DNA of 64,000 nt from Spirosoma fluviale (GTDB lineage Bacteria; Bacteroidota; Bacteroidia; Cytophagales; Spirosomataceae). The position numbers and the translations under genes are program-made. Position 1 is the stretch's first letter, and each line of letters opens with the position of its first letter. The notes under the pieces were generated by a model. It was not told the DNA's origin. It ran no database searches and worked only from the letters and a program-made list of their open reading frames with translations. The stretch lies in NCBI RefSeq assembly GCF_900230225.1, contig NZ_OCNH01000001.1, forward strand, positions 1,736,001-1,800,000, in the 5' to 3' direction. Shown piece by piece: positions 17,718 through 26,014 of the stretch.

Positions 17718-18815
17718 ATGAAAAAAATATTAGTAGACATAAATCATCCTGCTCATGTTCATTTATTTAAGTATTCTATTGAAGAGTTTAAGCAGAAAGG
17801 ATACCAGGTTATTGTAACGGCAAAAAACGTAAAGTCGATCACAGACTTACTGAACGTATATGGTATATCTTTTATACTGGTTGGTGCAAAGAAAGATGCA
17901 TTAGTACTAAAATACGTGTATGAGTTGCTACATATACTTAAATTAATGTGGATAGTTACCCGAGAAAAAATTGATATTGGGATTGGCGTTTCAATGGTTT
18001 TGCCAGTAGTGTCAAAACTTACTAGAATGAAATCTTTCTCGCTAGATGATGATGATCTGGTTGTTACGCCCATCGCTGGAAAATTTATTTCTATTGCAGA
18101 CGTGATTGTAACACCCAGTTCACTATCAGCCGAAGACCGTGGCCCGAACCGGGTTTGCCATGCGAGCTTTCATGAGTTGGCGTACTTACACCCCGATCGG
18201 TTTGTGCCCGATCCGGGTATTTTGGCGGAGGTGGGTGTTGCACCGGGAGAGCCCTTTTTCATCCTGCGATTCAACGCTTTTAAAGCCCACCATGATGGTG
18301 GAGCGCTTGGCCTCTCTCTGGAACAAAAGTTGCTGTTAGTCAATTTGCTGAAACCATATGGCAGATTGTTTATCACGACTGAACGGGACATAGAGCCAGA
18401 ACTGAAACCGTTTCAGATGCCTGTCTCTCCGGAGAAGATCCATTCGCTCATGTATTACGCCACAATGTTTATTGGCGACAGTCAGACCATGATTTCAGAG
18501 GCTGCCTTACTCGGTACACCAGCCATCAAGCTGAACTCCTTTGCCGGTCGTCTGTCAATTCCCAACGAGATCGAAAATCGTTACGGCCTGTGCTATTCGT
18601 TTCTGCCCACCGACTTTGACCGCATGTTGGCCGAGATCAGGCAACTGCTCAAACTGCCCGATTTAAAAGCGGAATGGGGTCGCAGGCGGCAACGAATGCT
18701 TACCGATAAAGTTGACTTAACCTCTTTTCTGGTGCGGCTCGTTTCGTGTTTTCCTGCTAGTGTAGATCAGCAGAAAAAGCCAACGGTCCACTCAACTAAA
18801 TCCTACCGTGAATAA
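17718..18815 (+). CDS. DUF354 family protein (GT-B-like), copy 2, mosaic
   Basis: This 365-residue paralogue of the gene at 14809-15906 starts KKILVDINHPAHVHLF (canonical DUF354) and carries FIGDSQTMISEAALLGTPAIK in the C-terminal domain. Shared blocks with copy 1 include YLHPxxFxPDPGI and the RRxRML.DK.D.T.FLV ending. The first 390 bases are AT-rich (18 of 60 G+C in lines 17761 and 17881) while from about 18110 the gene is GC-rich (35 of 60 in line 18181). This suggests a recombinant gene with a foreign N-terminal half. Function is unknown beyond a likely nucleotide-sugar binding fold. Confidence 0.75.
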   Translation: MKKILVDINHPAHVHLFKYSIEEFKQKGYQVIVTAKNVKSITDLLNVYGISFILVGAKKDALVLKYVYELLHILKLMWIVTREKIDIGIGVSMVLPVVSKLTRMKSFSLDDDDLVVTPIAGKFISIADVIVTPSSLSAEDRGPNRVCHASFHELAYLHPDRFVPDPGILAEVGVAPGEPFFILRFNAFKAHHDGGALGLSLEQKLLLVNLLKPYGRLFITTERDIEPELKPFQMPVSPEKIHSLMYYATMFIGDSQTMISEAALLGTPAIKLNSFAGRLSIPNEIENRYGLCYSFLPTDFDRMLAEIRQLLKLPDLKAEWGRRRQRMLTDKVDLTSFLVRLVSCFPASVDQQKKPTVHSTKSYRE

Positions 18816-18850
18816 ACCACCCAATCCCCACCACGCTTATCGAATCATCC

Positions 18851-19603
18851 ATGGATTTTTCCTTAAAAAAGTACCAGGAGCTCTTGTTCAGCTTGTTAAA
18901 CGCCGGATATAGGTTTCAGTGCTTTCAAGAGTTCCTACAGGAGGCAAGTGGTAAAACGGTTATTCTCCGCCACGACGTTGACTTACGGCCCGGACATTCC
19001 CTTCAGTTCGCGAAGCTGCAACACGAAATGGGCCTTACCGGTGTGTATTACTTTAGAGCCGTACCCGAAAGCTGGGATGAGCCGATCATTCAGGAGATTG
19101 CCAGCCTGGGCCACGAAATAGGCTATCATTATGAATGCCTGACAACCTGTAAGGGAAGTCTGGAACGGGCCATTGAGGATTTTGAGAAGAACCTGACCGC
19201 CCTGCGCCAACTGGCACCCGTTTCGACCATCTGCATGCACGGGAGCCCGATGTCGAGATACGATTCCAAAGACCTGTGGAAAACCTACTCGTACCGGGAT
19301 TTTGGCATTGTGGGGGAGCCCTACTTCGACGTCGACTTCAACCAGGTTGCCTACCTGACCGACACGGGTCGCCGGTGGGATGGGGAGAAAGTCAGCGTTC
19401 GTGATAAAGTCGATTCAACCTTTGTGCATGCCTTCAAAACGACCGACGATATCATAGCTGCGGCAAAGCAGGGTACGCTGCCGGATCAGATCATGTTCAC
19501 CTTCCATCCGCAACGCTGGACGGAATCGCCTTATTTATGGGCCAGAGAGCTGGTAAGTCAAAACGTCAAGAATGTTGTGAAGCGCTATTTCTTCATCAGG
19601 TAA
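18851..19603 (+). CDS. Polysaccharide deacetylase-like protein
   Basis: This 250-residue protein contains TVILRHDVDLRPGHS near residues 36-50, LGHEIGYHYECL near residue 88 and FTFHPQRWTESP at the end. The HDVD motif and the later H-x-E-x-x-x-H arrangement match the metal-binding site of NodB-like carbohydrate esterases in a divergent subgroup. It has no signal peptide, so it may act in the cytoplasm on a nucleotide- or lipid-linked sugar. It is consistent with removing an N-acetyl group before another modification. The substrate is not readable. Confidence 0.65.
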   Translation: MDFSLKKYQELLFSLLNAGYRFQCFQEFLQEASGKTVILRHDVDLRPGHSLQFAKLQHEMGLTGVYYFRAVPESWDEPIIQEIASLGHEIGYHYECLTTCKGSLERAIEDFEKNLTALRQLAPVSTICMHGSPMSRYDSKDLWKTYSYRDFGIVGEPYFDVDFNQVAYLTDTGRRWDGEKVSVRDKVDSTFVHAFKTTDDIIAAAKQGTLPDQIMFTFHPQRWTESPYLWARELVSQNVKNVVKRYFFIR

Positions 19604-19614
19604 ACGCCCAATCT

Positions 19615-20028
19615 ATGAACTCCCTGCTCCGTACTGACACCGTTAAAAAACTCGCCTGGGTCTATACAGTTCTGATCCTTCTGCTGGTTGCCCTCCCAAT
19701 AAACGGAAAAGACCAGCCCTTTGGTAAGCTAAACGACAATTACGTTTTGCAAATCCGGCTCGACTACCTGTCACATGCTTTCCTGTTTGTACCCTGGGTT
19801 CTTTTGGTAAGCTATGGCTGGGAATTTCATGGAAGGAGTCAAAAGTGGTGGACAGGATCGTTTCTGCTGGCCCTTCTGTTTGCCGCTTTCTGCGAATACC
19901 TGCAACTACTCTTGCCTTACCGTACCTTCAATATCAATGATCTGGTCTCCAACTGCCTTAGTATCGTACTTGGGTATCTGTTGGCCTACGGCTTGAAACG
20001 GTTGATCAGCTACACTAACCATGCGTAA
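19615..20028 (+). CDS. VanZ-family membrane protein
   Basis: This 137-residue protein has four hydrophobic segments. The motif FCEYLQLLLPYRTFNINDLVSNCLSIVLGYLL matches, in pieces, the VanZ pattern ExxQxxxPxRxxxxxDxxxNxxG. The ATG at 19615 is preferred because an upstream in-frame start would overlap the deacetylase gene. VanZ-like proteins are often found with exopolysaccharide genes, with unclear biochemical role. It overlaps the 2-epimerase start by 8 bases. Confidence 0.7.
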   Translation: MNSLLRTDTVKKLAWVYTVLILLLVALPINGKDQPFGKLNDNYVLQIRLDYLSHAFLFVPWVLLVSYGWEFHGRSQKWWTGSFLLALLFAAFCEYLQLLLPYRTFNINDLVSNCLSIVLGYLLAYGLKRLISYTNHA

Positions 20029-21166
20029 GATTCTTACGATCATTGGAGCCCGGCCGCAGATTATTAAATCGGCGGCTATTAGTCGGGCCATACGGACTAC
20101 CTATGCCGATCGGGTGCGTGAGGTTATTGTGCATACGGGGCAGCACTATGACCGGCAGATGTCGGCGGTTTTCTTTGAGGAACTACAAATTCCCCTGCCT
20201 GACTATAACCTGCAGGTGGGCTCCGGAAAGCACGGCGAGCAGACGGCCAAAATGATCAGTGGCATTGAGGCCATTATTGAGACCGAACAGCCCGATTTCT
20301 TGATCCTGTACGGAGACACCAACTCTACGTTGGCCGGGGCCATTGCTGCGGCCAAACTGCATACGCCCATTGTGCACATTGAAGCGGGCCTGCGCTCGTT
20401 TAACAAGCGGATGCCGGAAGAGGTAAACCGGATTCTCAGCGATCATGTCTCCACTTACCTGTTCCCTCCTACCCGGACCAGCCTCACTAACTTGTTGAAT
20501 GAGGGGTTCCGGACCGATAACCAGGCCCCTTACACCATCGATAATCCGGGCGTGTTTCTGGTGGGAGATGTCATGTACGACAATAGCCTGTACTTCTCGT
20601 CCGTTGCCGCTGAGCGAACGGCTATTGTGGCCCAGCGGCAACTAAGTCCGGATAACTATATCCTGGCTACGTTGCACCGGAATAACAATACGGATGAAGC
20701 GGAGCGGCTGAATGCCATTTTCGACGCCATGCAGACCATTACCCGTACGTATTCGATGCCGTTGGTAATGCCTCTGCACCCGCGTACGCGCAAGCAGATG
20801 GATGCCCTGCTGACGCCTGAGTTGTATGACGCCGTTCGGACAAATCCCTATATTCAGCTTATTGAGCCGGTCTCGTTTCTGGAGATGACCCAACTGGAGC
20901 AGCAGGCCCGGCTGGTGATCACCGATTCGGGCGGTGTTCAGAAAGAAGCGTTCTTTTTCAAGAAGCCCTGTATTATTCTGCGGGCCGAAACAGAATGGGT
21001 GGAGATTGTGGAAGGTGGCGCGGCTATTCTGTGCGATGCTGACCCTACCCGTATTCAGAATGCCTATATCCATTTGCTGAATAATGACCGGGTCGATTTC
21101 CCAGCTCTATATGGTGATGGTACGGCAGCTGAACAGATGCTTAATAAGCTATTGGCGGCCTTGTAG
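20021..21166 (+). CDS. wecB: UDP-N-acetylglucosamine 2-epimerase (non-hydrolysing)
   Basis: This 381-residue protein shows the family blocks GARPQIIKSAAISRAI, HTGQHYDRQM, YGDTNSTLAGAIAAAK, HIEAGLRSFNKRMPEEVNR and ITDSGGVQKEAFFFKKP in order. It interconverts UDP-GlcNAc and UDP-ManNAc (or a related diacetamido sugar) in the cytoplasm. With the acetamidino trio nearby, a diacetamido uronic acid product is conceivable. The 3' part shares a 38-base identical run (20976-21013) with a broken second copy at 23664-23701. Confidence 0.9.
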   Translation: MRKILTIIGARPQIIKSAAISRAIRTTYADRVREVIVHTGQHYDRQMSAVFFEELQIPLPDYNLQVGSGKHGEQTAKMISGIEAIIETEQPDFLILYGDTNSTLAGAIAAAKLHTPIVHIEAGLRSFNKRMPEEVNRILSDHVSTYLFPPTRTSLTNLLNEGFRTDNQAPYTIDNPGVFLVGDVMYDNSLYFSSVAAERTAIVAQRQLSPDNYILATLHRNNNTDEAERLNAIFDAMQTITRTYSMPLVMPLHPRTRKQMDALLTPELYDAVRTNPYIQLIEPVSFLEMTQLEQQARLVITDSGGVQKEAFFFKKPCIILRAETEWVEIVEGGAAILCDADPTRIQNAYIHLLNNDRVDFPALYGDGTAAEQMLNKLLAAL

Positions 21167-21192
21167 TAAGGTCAACTTAAGAAACCAGAAAG

Positions 21193-22599
21193 ATGCTTTT
21201 TACCAGTTTTGAGTTTTTTGTGCTGTTGGTCGTAACCTGGCTACTCTTCTATTCGTTGAAAAGCGGAATTTACCAATCTGCCGTACTGATACTGGCAAGC
21301 TTTGTCTTCTATGGCTGGCATTACCCATTATTGGTTACGCTGCTACTGGTATCGATTCTGGTTAATACAGGTACCAGTTTTTGGGTGATACGACTTGCAG
21401 GTACTGCTAGAAAAAGAGTCGCAATTCTGGGTGTTGTTGCCAACTTAATGATTCTCTTCTTCTTTAAGTATGGCCCATTAGTTGGGAAGACATTGTTCCC
21501 CGAAGGCTCGTCTATCAGTCTGTATTTGATTGCTATTCCATTGCCTATTGGAATTTCCTTCTTTACATTCCAGGGCATAAGCCTGGTAATCGATACATTC
21601 AGAGAAAACGATCGGCAACTCCTGCAATCTTCGGCTGTGCCGTGGTGGCGTCATTTGCTAAATGTCTTTCTTTTCAAATCATTCTTCCCACAGTTGATCG
21701 CAGGCCCTATTGTAAAAGCGCATGAATTCATGCCGCAAATCAGGCTGAAGCGCATTCGTGATATTGATGTCGACTTCACTGCCAGGAAGCTGATCCTGGG
21801 ATACTTTCTGAAAATGGTGGTGGCTGACAATTTAAAAGACCAGACCTTCTGGATGGCTTATCCCTATTTCGAATCATATGCCGGGATGGATTTGCTTGGT
21901 CTGCTGTTCGGTTATTCTATGCAGATTTTTGCAGATTTTGCGGGCTATTCACTCATTGCCATTGGCTTGGCGTCGTTGTTTGGTTATCAGTTTGCCGAAA
22001 ACTTTCTGTTTCCCTATAGCTCAACCTCTTTTGCTGAGTTCTGGCAACGGTGGCATATTTCACTTTCCAGCTTTTTAAAAGAGTACTTGTATATTCCTTT
22101 GGGTGGAAACCGGCGTGGTGAAGTGAAGACGTACCGGAATTTATTTATCACCATGGTTCTGGGTGGATTGTGGCATGGGGCTGCCTGGAGCTATGCGGTG
22201 TGGGGAGCCTATCACGGGCTAGCCTTAGCTGTTGAACGATACCTGGGAAAATATATACAGTTTCGGAAGACACCACTAGTCACCTTTTTACAGGGCTGTC
22301 TGGTATTCAGTTTAGTTAGCCTGGGATGGTTGTTTTTTAAGTTACCCGATTTTTCTCAGGCCTTGCTATATATACAGCGGATAATAGTAGCGCCATTTTA
22401 CTCAACGGACAAGGAAAGGTTGCTTATGATTGCCCTGTATTCGGCACCAGTCATAACGTATCACATTGCTTATGTTAGCAAAAAAGCCTTTTTAGACCAC
22501 CTTCGCCCTATACTATCACCAGTAGTGTACGCTACGCTGTTGTTTATGATTATGCTGAACAGTGGCTCGTCGGGCGATTTCATCTACTTTCAATTCTGA
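21193..22599 (+). CDS. MBOAT-family O-acyltransferase (AlgI/PatA-like)
   Basis: This 468-residue multi-pass membrane protein carries GISFFTFQGISLVIDTFR, IAGPIVKAHEFMPQI, AEFWQRWHISLSSFLKEYLY and GGLWHGAAWSYAVWG. The last holds the catalytic His of MBOAT proteins. AlgI-like members move an acyl group, usually acetyl, across the inner membrane for transfer to an exported polysaccharide by a partner. The next gene starts within its stop codon and encodes an SGNH-like partner, as in AlgI/AlgJ and DltB/DltD pairs. Confidence 0.9.
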   Translation: MLFTSFEFFVLLVVTWLLFYSLKSGIYQSAVLILASFVFYGWHYPLLVTLLLVSILVNTGTSFWVIRLAGTARKRVAILGVVANLMILFFFKYGPLVGKTLFPEGSSISLYLIAIPLPIGISFFTFQGISLVIDTFRENDRQLLQSSAVPWWRHLLNVFLFKSFFPQLIAGPIVKAHEFMPQIRLKRIRDIDVDFTARKLILGYFLKMVVADNLKDQTFWMAYPYFESYAGMDLLGLLFGYSMQIFADFAGYSLIAIGLASLFGYQFAENFLFPYSSTSFAEFWQRWHISLSSFLKEYLYIPLGGNRRGEVKTYRNLFITMVLGGLWHGAAWSYAVWGAYHGLALAVERYLGKYIQFRKTPLVTFLQGCLVFSLVSLGWLFFKLPDFSQALLYIQRIIVAPFYSTDKERLLMIALYSAPVITYHIAYVSKKAFLDHLRPILSPVVYATLLFMIMLNSGSSGDFIYFQF

Positions 22600-23459
22600 T
22601 GCTAAAAAAGATACTTGTCGGTTTCGTTATCCTCCTTCTGGGATGGTCACTGCTACTGAAATTTTTACCTGCTGATATTGATACAACTCAGAATCAGTGG
22701 AACGGCAATTTGATTAAAGCCGAAGCCTATTTGTTTGAACGCCCTCTACTGTCAAATTCCGCTGTTATACTTGGGTCGTCTATGTCGGCTAGAATACCTA
22801 TAGCAAAAACCAATGACAGCTTGATCAATTTAGCGTTTGGAGGTTTCAGTGCTTATGATGGCCTTGAACTGGTCATGACTAAGGCGCAGAAGCCGACTAT
22901 AGTCTACATAGAAACAAACACGATCTTAAACGAGCCTAGTGAGGAATTCCATCAGGCGGTGTTTTCTCCAGTTCGGTATCGATTAAAGTCAGTCTTTGCT
23001 GCTTTGCTTACGAAGAATCAGCCTGTTGCTGTGTTGAAAGGATTGATTCGCTATAAAAAAGGGGGGAGAACAAAAGTGAGCGCTCTACCACTAAGAGACC
23101 CCCCCCCCGGTGTAAACCAGACGATTTTGGGTAACTCTATCAAACAGTACGCTACTTGTCCGTCTGACACGTTCATTACGGCCCGTTTGACTGAGCTAGC
23201 AACGTTTATCCATGCACTGGAAGAGAATAGTTGTAAAGTTGTTTTTTTTGAAATGCCCGTTCATCCTGCCTTATGTCAGTCAGCCCTCTCGATTAGGGTA
23301 AGGGAAGCGTTATACAAACGGTTTCCCCGAGAACGGTACACCTATATACCTCAGCCGGGTTGTGCTCAATTTCATACAACAGATGGTATTCATCTGACAG
23401 GCGCGAGCGCAGCCTTGTACGCGGACTACTTTCAGAAAGTGCCTGTATTTCATAAATAG
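22599..23459 (+). CDS. SGNH-like acyltransferase partner of MBOAT (AlgJ/DltD-like), with C10 tract
   Basis: This 286-residue protein has an N-terminal signal anchor (residues 5-23), LGSSMSARIP near residue 60 (Ser of block I) and TDGIHLTGASAALYADYF at the end (Asp-x-x-His block V). It likely receives acyl groups exported by the MBOAT protein and esterifies the glycan in the periplasm. A run of ten C residues (23099-23108) encodes Pro-Pro-Pro after an Asp, and a G6 run is at 23061-23066. Gain or loss of one C would truncate the catalytic C terminus. The in-frame state here is ON. Confidence 0.7.
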   Translation: MLKKILVGFVILLLGWSLLLKFLPADIDTTQNQWNGNLIKAEAYLFERPLLSNSAVILGSSMSARIPIAKTNDSLINLAFGGFSAYDGLELVMTKAQKPTIVYIETNTILNEPSEEFHQAVFSPVRYRLKSVFAALLTKNQPVAVLKGLIRYKKGGRTKVSALPLRDPPPGVNQTILGNSIKQYATCPSDTFITARLTELATFIHALEENSCKVVFFEMPVHPALCQSALSIRVREALYKRFPRERYTYIPQPGCAQFHTTDGIHLTGASAALYADYFQKVPVFHK

Positions 23460-23470
23460 CTCTTAATAAA

Positions 23471-23647
23471 ACTAATAGTAAACCTGTTTAGGCTTACTGA
23501 AACAACGGCTTACTGTAACCTGGACGGCCACGTCCGGGCGCAAATACATCTCGTTTACACCCGGACGTGGCCGTCCAGGTTACAGTAAGCCACTTGATAG
23601 GAGGGAATTTGGTATAAAGCAAAATCCTAAACAGGTTCAGTATTAGT
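23471..23647. repeat. Nested inverted-repeat element (MITE-like)
   Basis: The outer arms 23471-23492 and 23626-23647 are 22-base inverted copies with three mismatches. Inside lies a perfect 32-bp inverted repeat, 23507-23538 against 23560-23591, with a 21-base loop. No ORF lies within. Terminal inverted repeats around a short non-coding core are the look of a miniature mobile element. It sits exactly where the neighbouring 2-epimerase remnant has lost its 5' part. Confidence 0.7.
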
Positions 23648-23653
23648 AGTTAG

Positions 23654-23866
23654 AGTCTCCTCGTTCTGCGGGCCGAAACAGAATGGGTGGAGATTGTGGA
23701 AAGTGGCGCGGCTGTTCTGTGTGATGCGGACAAAAATCGCATCCTGGATGCCTTTGCTTTTTTTTATGAAGCAGACACCATACCCTTTACTTCTTTCTAC
23801 GGCGACGGACATGCGGCCGAACGAATACTGAATTTTATTCTCAATAATGCACCCGTTAAGGGATAA
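23654..23866 (+). pseudogene. 3' remnant of a second UDP-GlcNAc 2-epimerase gene
   Basis: The frame from 23654 to the TAA at 23864-23866 encodes VLRAETEWVEIVESGAAVL and then YGDGHAAERILNFIL, which aligns with the last 65 or so residues of the intact 2-epimerase at 20021-21166. An in-frame TAG at 23651-23653 closes the frame upstream, and there is no start. The first 38 bases are identical to the intact gene, and the rest has diverged. It is the leftover end of a paralogue, truncated next to the inverted-repeat element. Confidence 0.85.
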
Positions 23867-24004
23867 ATAAGCCGGTCGAATCTGGAGCCTGGATTGATTT
23901 AGTCACCTTCTCGGATGAAGAACTGAATCCGCTTCCTGTTGGAGCGGAATTTGTTGGCATTCGCTGTATTACTCCCACCTATACACTGACTTTACCTAAC
24001 GACT

Positions 24005-24499
24005 ATGCCTTGGTTTGTCATTTACACAAAACCTCGATCGGAGAAAGTTGTTGCGGAAAATCTGCGCAACAAAGGAATTGAGGTGTACTGCCCACTTAGA
24101 AAAGTAAAACGAAAGTGGTCGGATCGATACAAGATTGTTGAAGAGCCTCTTTTTCGCTCGTATTGCTTTGTTAATCTGGAAGAAAATCAACGAAGCCTGG
24201 TGTTTGACGTACCTGGTTTTGTAAACTACCTGTTCTGGTTAAAAAAACCCGCCATTGTCAGACCGGAAGAGATCGAGGTTATTAAAAACCTGCTGAATGA
24301 TTTCGATCATGAGGCCATTCAGATCCAATCGTTCAGTATCGCTGATAAGATCCGGGTCAACTCCGGCATACTCATGGATCAGGAAGGCGAAGTCATAGCG
24401 AAGCAGGGCAAAAAGATTATGCTGTTTATCGAATCGCTCGGTATGAGCATCCTGGTCGATACCACAAAAACGATCGTAGAAAAAGTAACGCCGTTTTGA
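24005..24499 (+). CDS. UpxY-type transcription antiterminator (NusG paralogue)
   Basis: This 164-residue protein begins MPWFVIYTKPRSEKVVAENL, the NusG N-terminal domain opening, followed by GIEVYCPLRKVKRKWSDR and EEPLFRSYCFVNL. The C-terminal part has RVNSGILMDQEGEVIAK, a KOW-like segment. UpxY/RfaH-type paralogues load on RNA polymerase and allow read-through of long polysaccharide operons. In Bacteroides they are usually the first gene of the operon. Here the gene sits at the 3' end of the glycan genes and just before wzi, so it may act on this locus in trans or start a separate unit. Confidence 0.85.
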   Translation: MPWFVIYTKPRSEKVVAENLRNKGIEVYCPLRKVKRKWSDRYKIVEEPLFRSYCFVNLEENQRSLVFDVPGFVNYLFWLKKPAIVRPEEIEVIKNLLNDFDHEAIQIQSFSIADKIRVNSGILMDQEGEVIAKQGKKIMLFIESLGMSILVDTTKTIVEKVTPF

Positions 24500-24532
24500 C
24501 GGGGTGTTACAGTACATAAATCCGCTTATTTC

Positions 24533-26005
24533 ATGAAGGTTATTGTTCGCAGCACACTTTGGGGTCTCTTAAGTGTAGGGTTCTGCTGTCCTGTTGCGCG
24601 TGCACAGGCGGTTGTTAAAGGAGTTGCCTACACGGTTGAGGCTGGCACGTTCCTGGCTACGGATGCCAGTAATCCGTTTTGGGTTCGCTCGAACCAGTAC
24701 GGCGAAATTCCATTGGGGGCTCAGGGTTTTACCATTCGGGGACAGGCTAAGAAAGAATACAGTACGCTGGCACGAAAGAAGTTTTCGTACGGCTATGGCT
24801 TGCGGGCGGTTATGAATGTGGGCACAACGAACCAGTTTTTAGTCTCGGAAGCCTACGCAAAAGTGCGCTATGGTGCGTTTGAACTCTATGCCGGTCGGCG
24901 ACGGGAAACGCAGGGGCTGGTCGATTCGGTGCTGAGTGCAGGGTCTTACATCTGGTCGGGGAATGCCTTGCCAATGCCTAAACTTCAGATTTCGATTCCT
25001 GCGTATACCCCGATCCTGAAAAATGGATTGCTGGCCATTAAGGGCAATTTTGCCCACGGCTGGTTTGGCACCGGCGACTCGGTAAAGAATTATTTTCTTC
25101 ACCAAAAAAGCCTGTATGTCCGGATCGGCAAGCCCAACTGGCGATTCAAGATTCATGGGGGCTTTAATCACCAGGTTCAGTGGGGAGGAGCGGTGTTGTA
25201 CCCCCGATACGAGGGCAGTCAACGAATTACAAACTTTGGGTCCGATTTGCAGACCTATGGGTATGTCGTGCTTGGCCGATCGTTGTACGCCGATGATAGT
25301 CTGGTAGTTCAAAACGGACAAGCTTCTGCTGAGGGAGGAAACCGGGTTGGTAACCACCTGGGAACAGTTGATCTTGGACTCGAATATGAAGATGATCAAA
25401 ACAAATGGTTCCTGTATCGACAATCGATCTACGAAGCCGGTGCTTTGTTTCGTTTGAACAACATTGCGGATGGACTGACCGGCTTGTCGTTCAGCCGGAA
25501 ACAGGCTTCTCAGGGAGTTTTGAGGGTAGTTCTTGAATACCTGCACACATCCAGTCAGGGCGGTCCCTATTTGTCCAATCGCTCAACGATCGAGCAGTTA
25601 CGCGGGGCTGAAGATTACTTCAACAATGGCCGGTACATTGATGGATGGGTTTACAGAGGGCAAACCATTGGCACGCCGTTTATCATGCCCTTGCGCTACA
25701 CAACCGGACTTTCGCAAAACCTGGACAAGAACACCAACCTGATCGTAAATAATCGGGTAAATGCGGTTACGCTGTCGGTGATGAGCCGTATACGGCTGGT
25801 CGACTTGCTGACGCGTATCTCGGTGAGTGAAAACTTCGGCAAGTACAGTACCCCCTTGCCCTCCGGTGTTGGGCAAACGTCTGTTCAGCAGCAGGTGAGT
25901 GTTCCCTTTAAAAAATACACGTTTATCACTACGCTGGCCTACGACAACGCCGGTGTCCTGAAGCAGAATCTGGGTCTTAGCTTCCTTGTTCGACAGACCT
26001 TTTAA
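24533..26005 (+). CDS. Capsule assembly Wzi-family outer-membrane protein
   Basis: This 490-residue protein has a signal peptide (cleavage probably after ARAQA, near residue 26) and alternating beta-strand character throughout, with GTFLATDASNPFWVRSNQYG near the mature N terminus, typical of the Bacteroidota Wzi-like family. The last residues LGLSFLVRQTF end in Phe, as is usual for outer-membrane beta-barrels. It probably anchors or organises capsule at the cell surface. It follows the UpxY gene by 33 bases. Confidence 0.8.
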   Translation: MKVIVRSTLWGLLSVGFCCPVARAQAVVKGVAYTVEAGTFLATDASNPFWVRSNQYGEIPLGAQGFTIRGQAKKEYSTLARKKFSYGYGLRAVMNVGTTNQFLVSEAYAKVRYGAFELYAGRRRETQGLVDSVLSAGSYIWSGNALPMPKLQISIPAYTPILKNGLLAIKGNFAHGWFGTGDSVKNYFLHQKSLYVRIGKPNWRFKIHGGFNHQVQWGGAVLYPRYEGSQRITNFGSDLQTYGYVVLGRSLYADDSLVVQNGQASAEGGNRVGNHLGTVDLGLEYEDDQNKWFLYRQSIYEAGALFRLNNIADGLTGLSFSRKQASQGVLRVVLEYLHTSSQGGPYLSNRSTIEQLRGAEDYFNNGRYIDGWVYRGQTIGTPFIMPLRYTTGLSQNLDKNTNLIVNNRVNAVTLSVMSRIRLVDLLTRISVSENFGKYSTPLPSGVGQTSVQQQVSVPFKKYTFITTLAYDNAGVLKQNLGLSFLVRQTF

Positions 26006-26014
26006 CTAATCGCG

